Shown here in pieces: positions 1 through 13,200 of a stretch of 64,000 nt of DNA. The notes under the pieces were generated by a model, which did not search any database, had not been told where the DNA came from, and saw only the letters and a program-made list of their open reading frames with translations. Position numbers and translations under genes: made by a program. Positions within the stretch are counted from its first letter, which is position 1; each line of letters begins with the position of its first letter. Origin of the DNA: Cepaea nemoralis (Eukaryota > Mollusca > Gastropoda > Stylommatophora > Helicidae); the NCBI GenBank assembly GCA_014155875.1, contig JACEFZ010013212.1:62001-126000 (forward strand). Reading direction: 5' to 3'.

Positions 1-90
1 CATACACTATGCTAGATTCATGAACTGGGCTCCATTCATTGTTTGATTCATGAATTATGCCTCTTGACGATAATCTTTTTTCCCTTGCTC

Positions 91-382
91 GCTTTGAACT
101 CAAACGTAGTTCAAACTATCGCTACTACCTCTAGTAGTGTCCACTACTGGAGAGTGCCCTGGACTGATGTCTGCGTGTGGATTTGCTTTCACTATTACCA
201 GTGTCCCTCACCAACAGGCAAACCCACTCTGACTTCAAAGATACTTGTAATTTACGTGCCCAAGTCAAGGACAAGTCAACATTTTTGTCCAAATGACTGG
301 AGTAAGGGTTGTACCCACTACCCTGAGCATCAGCACACTGGAAGTTTCAAAGCAAGTGCTCTGGTCCTTCGGCCATGCTGAC
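91..382 (-). repeat. tRNA-derived SINE, family 1
   Basis: Minus-strand copy. Its 5' head (at 382) reads GTCAGCATGGCCGAA, resembling a tRNA A-box region. The body contains the blocks shared with copies at 13271, 17970, 24966 and 44124: accession of ACTTGGG, GTAATTTACG and CACTGGTAATAG on one strand or the other, ending near TTGAGTTCAAAGC. Confidence 0.7.
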
Positions 383-426
383 CCCTACTTGACACTAAAA
401 TGTTGAAGTACCCAACCTCTCAAGAG

Positions 427-640
427 CCCCAGTAGTGGCTAGATGCTTGCCTGCTGGCCTAGTGGTCGTGGGTTCAAATCCACATTAAGGAGAATTGTTA
501 AAACTGGCCTGTACTTGGAGGGCAACCTAGCCTAGGGTACCAGGAGATGTCTGGGGAAGAGCAGGCAGCCGGCTTAACACTGACTCAAGTGTTGATTGGT
601 TTATTATATACATGGATCTAGCATCATGTACCCAGCATGC
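427..640 (+). repeat. tRNA-derived SINE, family 2
   Basis: The head has a box-A-like segment AGTGGCTAGATGC and box-B-like GGGTTCAAATCC (472-483) about 35 bases later. It is followed by a body (CTGGCC…GGTACCAGGAGATGTC) shared with copies at 18881 and, more weakly, 5041 and 18449. Confidence 0.65.
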
Positions 641-783
641 CTCAAGGTGGGTAAACGGGTGCTTTATTTACTTCACAATATAACCTTGGTATTTACCAGT
701 CTCCTTGACAACACAGATCTATACACAATGCCTGTCACATGATCACTGTAACAATCAAGGACAGCTACTCTGATATACTGCTG

Positions 784-1020
784 CGATGCTGATAGTGATG
801 ATGTTGGTGACACATACGGTGATGACAATAATGATGATGATGATGATAAACCATGTAGTAGTGGTGATAACAATGATGATGATGATAGCAATGATGATGA
901 TAATGATGATGATGACAACAATGATAAACCATGTAGTAGTGGTGATAACAATAATGATAATAACAATGATTATGACGATGACAATAACCAACCATGTCGC
1001 AGTGATGATGATAACAATGG

Positions 1021-1051
<31 letters not shown>

Positions 1052-1340
1052 AACAATGGTGATGATAACAATGATGATGATGACAATGATGATAACAATG
1101 ATGATGATGATAATGATGATGATGATAACAATGATGGTGACAGCATGATGATAAACCATGTAGTTGTGGTGATAACAATGATGATGATAACAATGATGAT
1201 TATAACAATGATGGTGACAGCAATGATGATAAACCATGTAGTTGTGGTGATAACAATGATGATGATAACAATGATGGTGATAGCAATGATGATAAACCAT
1301 GTAGTAGTGGTGTTGATGATAATGATAACATAATGATGAT
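784..1340. repeat. ATG-rich minisatellite, left part (intronic)
   Basis: Variable-length units of GAT/AAT triplets punctuated by the recurrent block ATAAACCATGTAGTAGTGG and variants (CCATGTAGTTGTGG, CCATGTCGCAGTG). Repeat lengths are irregular (about 45-70 bp). The same array resumes at 3413-4035, beyond the LINE. Confidence 0.9.
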
Positions 1341-3412
1341 TGATTGATTTAGGAATCGACATCACAGCATTCGGGGCATTCCCATAAGTGCTCTGTCCCC
1401 ATCCTCAGCAGCCAGCGAAGAGTTCCAACACTAATAGTACCAGTAGCAATCTGATTATATGTCCGTCTCGCTTATCCTTTGAGCGTTGAGCGCCGGCCAG
1501 ATCCCCTCGTCACTCCTCGCTGTCTCATTCTTGCCAGACCATGGTAATCCATTTGCTCCTCCGAGGTGTGCACGTGCTCCCACAAGGCCGCAACCACGTC
1601 TGCCTTGTCATGTATCAATACTCCACCAAGTTCTGCAGAGCCAGCCAATCTGTCCGCCTGTTCATTTCCCAGCACACCGGCATGCCCCGGAGAAAAGATC
1701 CAGGCGATGCTTGTCACCCGTGACCTCCGAAGCGAAGCAAGCCACTCCGCACGAAGCCTGCCCGTCCTCACCCTCGTCAGCATGCTTTCTGAGTCAGTTA
1801 CAATCACGATGTGTGTGTGTGTGTCGTATTCTCCATCCAGCGGAGAGCCGCAGTGACTGCCTCCACCTCCATTCTTAAGCTGGATGTTGTGGTATCATAT
1901 GCCAGGCTCTCCTGCCCCAAACATCGACCATTAGCTTTGGCTATGAACCCCCAGCCACTTCTCTCACCTCTTGACACCGAACCATCTGTGTAGATAATCA
2001 CATCACCCGAGTGAGCATTGTCCTGAATTAGTTGCTGGATTTCCACTTCCGTGGCCCCTGCTGGCCACTCCCTGCACTCCCGGCTTAATGTGATTATAAC
2101 TCTGCACAAGTCTGACTGCTCCGCTGGCACTCTGACCCACTCCTCTCCACGCCTAATGTTCTCCAAGGGGCACACCTGTCTGATCGTATCCTCTGCCTGA
2201 GCCATCCATGATTTCCCTCTTATCAGTCGCTGACCCTTAACTGCGTCCAGCGCCTCATGCAGTGGGTGGTCTGTGTCTGCAGCTACTCTGAGGTATGCCT
2301 TCGCCTGCATCACCTTGAGCCTACCAGCAACACTCGGCAGACCAAGGATGTAACGCATACACACTACTGGGGTGTCTCTAGTGCATCCCAGAATGACCCG
2401 CATAGCTTCGTTCTGTATGCGCTCTAACTTCACCAGCTGACTCTCTGAGACAGTGAGCAGACCTAATCCATAATCAATTACTGAGAGGATCAAGTGCTGG
2501 TATAGTGTGAAAAGCATTCTCTGCTCTGTGTCCATTGCAGCCATAGTTTTAAGTGCACTGAGTCCCTTTTGAGATCTTGTCACAACCGTCTCCACATGGT
2601 CCTTGAAGGACAGGCTCCTGTCAAATGTGATCCCCAGATACTTCAGTTTGTTCTCTCTGCTGACATTTCTACCATCTATCGTGAGGCTTGGGACATCCGC
2701 TCTCACAATCCTGTTGTCCAGAAAGCACCACAAAACAGCCGCCTTTTCCGAGTGGAGGACAGCACTCATTTCAGTGCACCAGTCAATCACTTTGTCTACT
2801 GTCGCCTGTAGCTCCTGGGCTGTTTGCTCCCTATCTCTCCCCTGCCTATATGCAAGAATATCATCTGCAAATGTTAGTATTCTTCCAACCCCTGGTGCTT
2901 CTAGGTTTGCAATCTTGCTCGTATACACATTAAAGAGCACCGGTGAGACTGCAGATCCCTGTGGCAGTCCCGGGGTTAAAATATGTGGCTCTGAGGTCCA
3001 TGCACCCAGACGGAGAGCAACCCGACGAGAGTGCAGGACGGCTGCTATCCAGTTCACCAACCAGATATGGACCCCCTTCTCCATCAGTGCGGTCATCAAA
3101 ATATCATATCGAACTCTATTGTACGCATCCTCGAGATCAAGCGCTGCCGCCATCGTTTCTTGTCTACTCTGGAACCCCTCATAAACGTCAAAGTCAAAAG
3201 TGGCTTTGACCAAATTTGACCAGGTATCTTTTCCTGGCCTGTAGCTCCCCAGGCCTCTTGGAAGAAGCTTCCCACTTTCCAAAAACTCTTGCAGCTTGAC
3301 AGCGACTATCTTCTCTAGAACCTTTCCAAATGTATTTTGAAGGGTGATGATTCTAAAGCCGCTAAGCTTTGACTGATCCTTGAATGATTTTGGGAGAGGG
3401 ATGAGATAGCTG
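1341..3412 (-). mobile_element. I/Nimb-clade LINE, 5'-truncated: reverse transcriptase + RNase H
   Basis: Minus-strand element of about 2.07 kb. Reverse transcriptase core from 3410 down: motif A LDLEDAYNRV, motif B LPQGSAVSPVLFN, catalytic FADD, then YLGITFD in the thumb. An RNase H domain follows with YTDGS, MEVEAV, TDSES and GHAGVLGNEQADRLAG, giving all the expected acidic residues and the histidine. The frame is broken by a CA/GT microsatellite at 1809-1824. The 3' end codes EHLWECPECC then stops, with a (TCAA)n-like tail at 1341-1355. The endonuclease half is missing (5' truncation). RNase H plus this tail is typical of the I superfamily; clade Nimb is my best guess. Confidence 0.88.
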
Positions 3413-4035
3413 TGCATGATGATGACATAATGACGGTGATTATCATATAACATAATGATGTTGAGGATGATAAACCATGTAGTAGTGGTGTTGATGATAA
3501 TGACATAATGATGATGAGGATGATAAACCATGTAGTAGTGATTTTAACAATGATGATGATGATGATGATGATGATAAAAATGATGATGACGAGGATGATA
3601 AACCATGTAGTAGTGATGATGACAATGATGATGATCATGATGACGACGATGATGATAAAACATGTAGTAGTGATGATAACAATGATGATGATGATGATGA
3701 TGATAAAACATGTAGTAGTGGTGATAACAATGATGATAATGATAAGAATACAGATGACAGCAATGATGATGAGGATGATAAACCATGTAGTAGTGGTGAT
3801 GATCACAATGATGATGATGATGATGAGGATGATAAACCATGAAGTAGTGGTGGTGATAACAATGATGATAATGATAAGAATACAGATGACAGCAATGATG
3901 ATGAGGATGATAAACCATGCAGTAGTGGTGGTGATAACAATGATGATAATGATAAGAATACAGATGACAGCAATGATGATGAGGATGATAAACCATGTAA
4001 TAGTGGTGGTGATCACAATGAAAATAACAATGATT
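3413..4035. repeat. ATG-rich minisatellite, right part (intronic)
   Basis: Continues the array interrupted by the LINE. Several units of about 69-108 bp share AATGATAAGAATACAGATGA and ATAAACCATGTAGTAGTGG. It ends 20 bases left of the SLC17 donor site at 4056, so it sits immediately inside the intron. Confidence 0.9.
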
Positions 4036-4056
4036 CTAATAAACCAAACTACATAC

Positions 4057-4298
4057 CTTCTTAGTCATGGCCGAGACAATATAAGGTGAGAATATGCCAG
4101 GTATGGTGGCCATCATGTTGGACAAGCCGAAGAGAGTTCCTGCAAACTGCGGGGCAATGTCTCCGTGGTTGATGAAGTAACCAGAGAAATGAAAGCCGCA
4201 CAACCCCACGGAAATGGTCAGCATGACCACTGCTTCCACTTGCTGGTCACACTCCATGAACCCAGCGCCAACCAGAAAGACTGCTGGACCAACCATAC
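4057..4298 (-). CDS. SLC17 gene: TM9-TM11 exon, last exon in the window
   Basis: 242 bp, acceptor TGATTCCAG, donor AAG|GTATGT. It encodes [60 protein letters not shown] and [22 protein letters not shown]-x-D-I-A-P-x-x-A-G and A-T-I-P-G are diagnostic of SLC17. The donor shows that at least one more exon (TM12 and C-tail) follows; I find none in 1-4056, so it lies off the window. Confidence 0.93.
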
Positions 4299-7200
4299 CT
4301 GGAATCATGGACACTATTCAGTGTGGCATTCTCAATGTCTCAATGATTAGTAAACCAGTTTTGTTCCTCTTTAATACTTCAATACAAGTTTCATTAAACT
4401 ATCAATAAAATACAAGCAGTCAACATAGTAAACCTCATCTTTAGCTTCTAGAGCAATGGTTCTCAACCGGTGGGGAATTACCCACCTCTCCTCTTCCATA
4501 GGGGAATTTTAGGGTGGGGGGGGAATTAAGATTATTTCAAGATCACGTTAATACAAGAACCGATTACTTGATATTGTTTTTCCCTCCATATTTTACGGTT
4601 ATGTACTTCTCGCCCTTCTGAAATTTGTTTTATAACGTAAATAGACCCGCAAATCACATTTTATGTAGATGTCTCTAGTATTTATAGGGTTAAAATACGA
4701 AAGAGGGAATGACATTCTGAACATATGGTGAAGGGGTGCATGGGCCAAAAAAGGTTGAGAATCACTGTTCTAGAGTCTGTAAGTTTATCTGCTGCAAGTA
4801 CAGAGTGTTTGTAAAGTCTCACTGCACTCTGTATGTAGAACAAATCTAAAAAAAACTTCTTTCTTCCGTTGATAACGCCATTCTGTTTGAAGTGCAAAGA
4901 ATACTCCAGCAGACGACAGCCATTCGCTGCATATTGCTTCACAATGGACTGGAGCACATATTTTGATGACATCATGTACTTCATTTTTCACATTTGTTCT
5001 ACATACAGTGTAGACTTTACAAACACCTGGTACTTCACAAGCCGCAGTGGTGTAGTGGCTGGACACTCATCTGCCGGTCCAGAGGTCCTGGGTTCCATCC
5101 ACACCGGGGCACATTCAGACTTTTCTAATTGAACTGACCGGCCAGGTGGACTCCCTAAAATGAGTACCATGAAATTTCTTAGGAAGTAAAAGTGACATCA
5201 CCCAGCAAGCGTCCATTATCTATACAAATAATGGGTGTAGCTCCATATTCTCCATGCACCTTAAGGTGTTTAAAAGTCCTGTTATCTTTGCCCATAATTA
5301 TTAACAGGGTTTTGGGTAATTTCTTGCACCAGGTCCTATCCCAAATGACTCAGTATTATTTCTGCAGAGCAGCAGATGAGGACAGAGCACCTATGGGAAT
5401 GTCTTGAGTGCTGTGAGGTCAGGTCTTAACTCAGTTAAACTCAACTCAACGGCCTGACAAAAGCGTCACATTGAGCATGAATTCCATAGCTCCAGAGAGG
5501 CTCTACAAAAATTACACTCGTGAACTGAATGACGGAGTAAAAAAAAAATGAACCCCCAACTTTCTTAGCACGAGGCAGGTGTCATAACCACTTCGCCATG
5601 GAGACATCTAATGTCCATGATTCACACCCATAAGTCGTGACCAAGACACAGCTTCAGTGAAACAGCCAGCTTTATCTTATATCTGTTTTATTAAAATACC
5701 CACCAGATGTAATGAGATACCTACCGATGGATGACATGAGTTTCCTGGTCCAGGCAATGGACAAGATTTCTCTGGAGATGAGCAGGTCAGCCAACATGCC
5801 ACTAACAGTGATGATAAACCAGAAGGTCAAGTACGGCAGCATGGAGAACACACCGTTCTGTAAATGTGTTCACAATGAATACAACCATTTCAATATTATA
5901 GACATACATATTCAAGAAATAGTGTATAAGACACCATGCTGTGGGTTCATTCACAACAAAATTAACCATTTCAATCATGAAGACACATAACAAACTATCA
6001 CATTGAAAATAACTATTTCAATATTGTGGACATACATATAAAGAAACATGTGGAGAACAACAGACTCAAGTATTCATATTTGGCAAACATTCATTGAGAG
6101 GTGAATATAGGAGACCTAAGATGGTACGAGAGAATCACCAATAGGCACAACTGAACAACAAGGGAGTATGAATGAGCTATGTCTGACAGCAGACGGAACT
6201 ACCTGTTTTCTGTTAGCGCCAAATGTCCGGCGATGTTCACTAAAAACCGACACCCAATTTTAACAACAGCTTCGGAGGGAGGAGCGCAACTGGGAGAGCA
6301 TAAACCTTATTCTAGTTGAGGAAATGCAGCCTAAAGACTAAATGTCATGGCAGGGCAGACCAGGCAGACAGTAAAGAGCATTTCTTTACTGATATGGCAG
6401 CTTCTGCAGCTTGCCTTGTTCTAGATATATTGGTGTTGCCTTTCCTCTGGAGTAAACTAGGTAAGCCAAAAGAGAGATCATGCTGCATGGGCAACACATG
6501 GTCTCTACTATTCAGAATGATTTTCTTTTCCCAAAGCCAATACAATTAATCTCTTAAGTGTTATAAACGCTGCCATAAACTCAACTTTCATTGTTTCGGT
6601 TCAAAACAGTAGACCATACTTTGCAATGTAGGCCTGCAATCTTGTCAACAGATCACATGAAGAGAGGAAGAGAGGCTAGGTGACTGGTGAATATGGTAAT
6701 ACTCACAGACTTGATGTCAAACTTGAGAACCTCCTTCATATAGGCTGGCAGTTTGGTCAGTAGCATGTAAGCCCCGTAGTTGCCACACATGTGGGCTATT
6801 ACAATAGCCCAGACAGCTGGCGATGTCAGGATTGACTTCCAGGGAATGTTCTTGCGCTTTGTAGACATAATTGATGGCAGGAAGTCAGCAGTGTGGAAAC
6901 TGACGATGATGAGTAACATGGTGATGATGATGGTGAGTAACATGATGATGATGATGATGATGGTGATTTACATGGTGATAATGATGGTGATTAACATGGT
7001 GATAATGATGGTGATTAACATGGTGATGATGATTAACATGGTGATGATGATGGTGATTAACATGGTGATGATGGTGATGATTAACATGGTGATGATGATT
7101 ATGATTAACATGGTGATGATGATGGTGATTAACATGGTGATGATGATGGTGATTAACATGGTGATGATGATGGTGATTAACATGGTGATGATGATGGTGA

Positions 7201-10200
7201 TTAACATGGTGATGATGATGGTGATTAACATGGTGATGATGATGGTGATTAACATGGTGATGATGGTGGTGATTAACATGGTGATGATGGTGGTGATTAA
7301 CATGGTGATGATGGTGGTGATTAACATGGTGATGATGATGGTGATTAACATGGTGATGATGATGGTGATTAACATGGTGATGATGGTGGTGAGTAATATG
7401 TTTACTATTTTGGTGATTATCCTCCCCCACAGTATAGTCCTCAACTGTTCCCAATTTTAACATTTGCTCACCAGGGTGCCTCCCCTCCCCCCTGCCGGTG
7501 TTCTCCCCTTGTGTTGCTTGGCCAATCCCTGGGCTCATGATGTTATCGATCCTTAACCCACTGATCCCCTTAATCACACATCCGGTTCATTCACTTTATT
7601 GGAATCATACACTTGGATCAAATTAAAGACGTGTCCAGTCCAAAACAAGGATACAGATAAGTAGACTGTATGCTTGCTTGTGTTCGTTGGCTTGAGCTCC
7701 AACGTGAAGTCCTGTATGTCGGATGAAGGCATCCTGTTGTCCAACATCAGTGTGATGTCATACCGGACCTGAGGTTTGCGTGAGTATCCGTTGTCCCATG
7801 TCTAGTTTATTGGTGTGCAGACTGGTGGTTCCTCGCTGTACAGGCAGACACTCTCCGACTTCGGAGGAATCAGCGATCCTACTGACTTTAGCCAGGACCC
7901 CGAAGGGACCTGTTGCCCAGGACACTCGACGAGGACGCGTCAATAGGTCTTGGCCAGTATATAACCCGGCCCTGGTGCCTTGGAAACACCTCTGCGTCCC
8001 AGTAGCCTTTATATTTATATTTTCATGTAGTGTTTTCATGTAGTTGTGTCAGTTTGTGTTTGTTTGTTCTGTGCTGACAAAGGCTTTAACCGCAATGTCC
8101 ATTGTGTTTCTTGTTACATGTTCTAGTAAAACGTACTATCTACTTCTCGTTGTTTGGTGATTTATTCATGATATACCATCTGGCACTCAATGTGTGATGT
8201 GGTCAATACCAAGCCGGCTGCCTCTACTTCCCTTGACACGTCCTGAAACCCTTTTAGGCTTGGCCTATTATCAGACTAACATGCAAGAAGAAGGTCACAA
8301 ATGGACTTACCACTTTTGATTTGGTGCGCCCTCCCAGTGAATATTTGATATATTTCTTCTCCAGGTCGCCAATTGTTTTATCATCGTCTGGGGTATCGTG
8401 GGCAAATATCACCCAGCACACGCACCAAATAAATCCAGTGCCACCTGTTAGACACATCATCACGACATATAGTTTACCACAGGGTCAAATGAGGTGCACA
8501 GTGCATTTACAGTAAAAAAAAAATAGTTGAAGTGGTGCAGAATGTTCAGGATTTTAAATATACTAGGTCACCACTTTATGAGATATTTTCTACACGTGGA
8601 CAGGCTATTAACAAAGCCATAGATACTGTAAGTTTCAGACACAAGGACACACAGACTTCTTTACTGCAGCAAAGTTAAGACATACACACTCCCTTACTGG
8701 GTAAGGAACACAAACTCCTCTATAGCAGTACAGTTGAGGCACATAAACTCCTCGTTAGCCATACAGTTGAGACACACAAATTTCTCTAGTGTAGTACAGT
8801 TGAGACACACAAACTCCTTAACAGCAGTACAGTTGAGACACACAAACTTTTGTTTATTGTAGTACAGTTGAGACACAAACTTCTACTGAAGCACACAAAC
8901 TTCTCTATAGCAGTACAGTTGAGATACAAACTTCTTCATTACTGTACAGCTCAGGCGAAAGAACACTCAACATCCCTCCTCTTATTGCAGCACAGTTTAA
9001 ACACATGGACTCATCTACCGCAGTAAAGTTTAGACACAAGGACACATAAATGTCTATACAGCAGCAAAGTGTAGACACAAGGACACATACATTTATATGT
9101 TGCAGCAAAGTTTAAACACAAGGACACAAACACTCCTCTATTGCAGTAAATTTTACATACAAGGACACATAAATTTCTATATTGCAGTAAAATTTACACA
9201 CAAGGACACATACATTTCTGTATTGCGGCAAATTTTAGACACAAGGAAACATAAATTTCTATATTGCAGCAAAGTGTAGACACAAGGAAACATAATACCT
9301 CTATTCTGTTGTTGTTTGTCCATCAAGAATGATGATGACCATTCATTTCATCCAGTGGGGTTGAAAGTATGGAGCCGTGTATTCTAAGAAGGCTGATGAG
9401 GCCTATTTTGGCTCGAAATGTTCTTTGACAATGTGGACAAAGAATGCTTGACGTTTCTAGAGGAGGATTTTCTGCAGTGGTTTTTCTGTTCTGTCTTTTC
9501 TTCACAGCTCTTGCAGTCCTGGTTGCCTCACAAGTGACTGCACCCTTGCGTAATGATGCACGCCACGAATTTCGGTCTCTGGCTGCAGTCTCCCAGGTGT
9601 CATGATGAATTCCAAAAGCATTCAGTGAGATTTTCAGTGTCTTTAAAGCGTTTCCTCTGGCCGCCTTGGGAGCGTTTACCACAACGCAACTCGCCGTAAA
9701 AAATTCGTTTAGGGAGCCTGTGATCTGGCATGCGAGTCAAGTGACCAGCCCAGTGAATCTGATTCTTCATTAGTAGAGTGTGGATACTGGGCATGGACGC
9801 TCTTTCTAGGACTTCAGTGTCTGGGATCTTGTCTTGCCATTTAATCTTCAGTAACTTCCTAAGGCAGACTGTGTGGAAGTGGTTTAATTTCCTAGCGTGT
9901 CGCTGATAAACAATCCAGGTTTCACAAGCATATAGCAGTGTGGATAATACAACTGCTTTGTAGACTTTCAGCTTTGTTTGCAGGCTTATTCCATTTCTGT
10001 CCCATACATTCTTGTACAGTCTGCCAAAGGCATGCTGGCCTTGGAGATTCTTGCATTCACTTCATCATCAATTGTGGCAGCTTGTGACACAGTGCTGCCA
10101 AGATAGGTGAATTTGTCCACAACACTTAGACTATGACCATTCACTTTGATATTCAGCACGGTGTGATTATTCCCTGGAGCTGGCTGGTACATAACTACAG

Positions 10201-13200
10201 TCTTTTCCAAATTGATAAATACCTCTATTACAGTACTAATGAAACACACAAATTATTCTACTGTAGTAAGGGTGAGACATGGAAGAGAAGATGTTTAGAG
10301 AATGAAACTTGTAAAAATTACTGTAACTCAGATGCCACTTACCAACAAAGTAGAACACAGATGGCCAGCCACCATCAAAGCCATAAGCACAAAGAAGACC
10401 TCCAATGGGAAAAATGATGGCATTACCAAATTGTCCTCCTGAAACAGAAGAAGAATATGAATGAAGGCATGCCTAAAGATGTTTATACTGTTTTACCAAA
10501 GCTTATATCAGTGGTTTGCTTCTATCATTCCCAATTTATGATCAGAAGGCTGTGTGTTCATTGTCTGACTCCGTTATTGAATTCACACTGTACATTTGTT
10601 CAGAGACCGCTGGAGGTCAGTCCTGGAGATACAGAGTTCATGCTCTGTGGACACTTTTGGCCGGCTGTTGGCTGATCTGCAATGAGACAGCTAGATTGGA
10701 TAACACCCGGTGCAATGAAGCCAATCCTCTGGCCTTTTAACTCCTCTTTCTTCTAACTTAACTTATCACTGCCTACAGTCTCATCCAATCTAACGTCCTA
10801 TCATTCCATAATTCTCTTCTCATGTTAATGTCCTATTATTCGTTGAATTTCTTTATAAGTGAATGTCCTATTCACTGAAATATCCTCACACTAATGTATA
10901 TCTTTGCTGGTTTCAATTCATATCTTCAACATGATGCATGTATGTTCATAGTTCCCAAACGTTAAAATCCTGGCCAAACTCACCCGCATATGAAAAGCCT
11001 ATCAGCCGACTCCTCTCATTGGGTGGGGCCCAGTTGGCCCACAAAGCCTGGCCTGCCGGATACACAACACCCTGGTAACAAGAAAAATGTAATTAAAAAC
11101 ACAGACCAAACAACCTCCAAGAAACACAATTTGTTACATTTACTTTGTGACATCTAAACAAGGGTAAGATCAATGTAGAAAAAATATTACAGCCAAGGCT
11201 GTGGTTATGTTGTAAAAACCAAAACAAAATGTGGATACATTCACATATATTAAAAATGTAGAAAGATTTTTTCATGACAGGAGGAAGAGGGAATGGGAAT
11301 GAGGATGTGAAAATATGGAGGAAGGAGAATAGAAAAGGAAGAGGAGATGGGGTTTGGGTGGGGAAAAGTACAGATGGAAGAGAAGGTTGAGTTAGGGAGA
11401 TGGGTAGGAATAATAAAGAAGTTGAATGGGAACGTGAGGAAAAGGTGTAGGAGGAAGAGTAAAGAGGGGGTAGTGAGAGGGCTAGGAAAGGAGATGGGAG
11501 AGTGGTGTTAGTGGGACAAAAAGGAGAAAAAATTGGTGTGCAGAAGAATAAAGAGGAAGACAAGAATAAGGAGGAAACTGGAGAAGATGAAGAAAATTAG
11601 GAGTGGGAGGGGAGGGAAACCAAGAAAAGAGAACAGGAGAAAGAAAAGCAAAAGTAACAATCACAAATAACAACAATATTAATAATAATTACACTGTTAT
11701 TAATAGTATCAGTAATAACATTTGAGAAGTAACAAACAACATCAGAGAGCATGCAAATATTAAATGACACAAAGTATTCTAAGCATATGTAATCATCAAA
11801 ACAGGAAATAAATCTCAACAAAGTGAAGATGTTTGGAACGATGCTCACCTCTCCAAGTACCAACAAAGACTCGAACTACAAGGAACAGATAAGGACTGGT
11901 CCTGGCTGCGATCGGTGACAAGATGTTGAGAATTGCCACCGGAAACATGGCAATCGCAATCACCCGCTTCGCACCAAACCTGCCCAGATTGATGTGCAAA
12001 AGCGAAGCATTATGTATGTCAAGTTTAGATCCACATCGAGGACAGACAATTAATTTAATAGTAAACTAATAGGTACATACTCTTTGCAATGTAGCAGTCA
12101 CCCCGCATTTTTCTTTTGATCTAAGTTAAGTATTTGCCAATGCTTTTGAACAACCAGTCAAACATAATAAAAACAATGTAAGGCAGTCTGCTGCCAAATG
12201 GTGCAGTTCGAAGCAGGTATGTGGGATGATTAACACTGCATCCGTTAACACCTTCGCCTAGGAGCCCAATAAGTGCATATCAAATGAAAATAAGTCCTGT
12301 AGCAGAAGCTCAGGGGTATGGAATTTAGCACCACACATGTGGACCTCACAGCACAACAACAGGTGGTCAGCTCTCCACACACGAACATCGATAACTGCAT
12401 CAAAGACAAACCTTCTGACTATCCTTTGTCAGAGTAATGTCCCTTATCATATTTAGCATTCTAAGAGAAAAGAGACTATTTCTAAGTCACTTCCACACGG
12501 AGCATTATGGGAATGACCTGAGTGCTGTGATGTCGGTTCTTGATCCAACTCCACCTTCAAAAAGGTAAACTAACCAGGACAGGGTGGATTATATCACAAC
12601 TAGATTGGAATGCGAATGAAAGCACATCTGACATGACCCATATTTACATGACTGCCAGGGTAAGGGCTCTAAGGGACTTAACATTTACAGTTGACGTTCG
12701 CTATGGGAGGAACAGACTGGCCATTTACTCCTTTGTGCATACAAGGGTATGCTTAAAGAAACACTGTGCAGATATTATGGGTTGATTGATGGGGCACAGG
12801 TGACACAAGAACTTCTCAGGGAATTCAGAGGCTAATAAGTCAAGCATGTAGTTGTCACAGGATCATTTGGGGAACATGTTAAAGAAAACACTTCACAATG
12901 GTGAAGTCCCATATTATGTCAGAGTATTTTTATAAAAATATCATGGATTGCTGCTATAGTTTTATAATCTTTGAAGTGAAATATACTTTGTCTATGAGGC
13001 TGCAAAGGAGTAATCAGCTATGGTCAACAGTGGTAGCCTCCTGACAATATCAATTGAGGAGAAACCAATAAATGCATGGTCAGTAGCACGGTCAGACTCA
13101 GAACCAGTTCAAGTCAGTGGACCTCTGCCCTGGGCAACAGCAATTTCAGGAGTCCAGGTGTTGATTGATTGACTGATTGAACTTTATTTTAAAAGGGTAA

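Noticed and set aside
755..1300. Poly-Ile/His/Ser frames in the ATG-rich repeats
   Set aside because: Shadows of GAT/ATG triplet repeats.
6885..7577. Histidine-rich frame (HHHHHHVNH repeats) as a metal-binding protein
   Set aside because: Product of the 24-bp minisatellite; it runs into intron sequence and has no conserved ends.
7440..8160. LTR hypothesis for the 7.7-8.0 kb element (TATATAA inside)
   Set aside because: The second copy has a 12-bp target duplication, a (CAAA)n tail and no TG…CA ends, so it is a LINE-type retroposon rather than a solo LTR.
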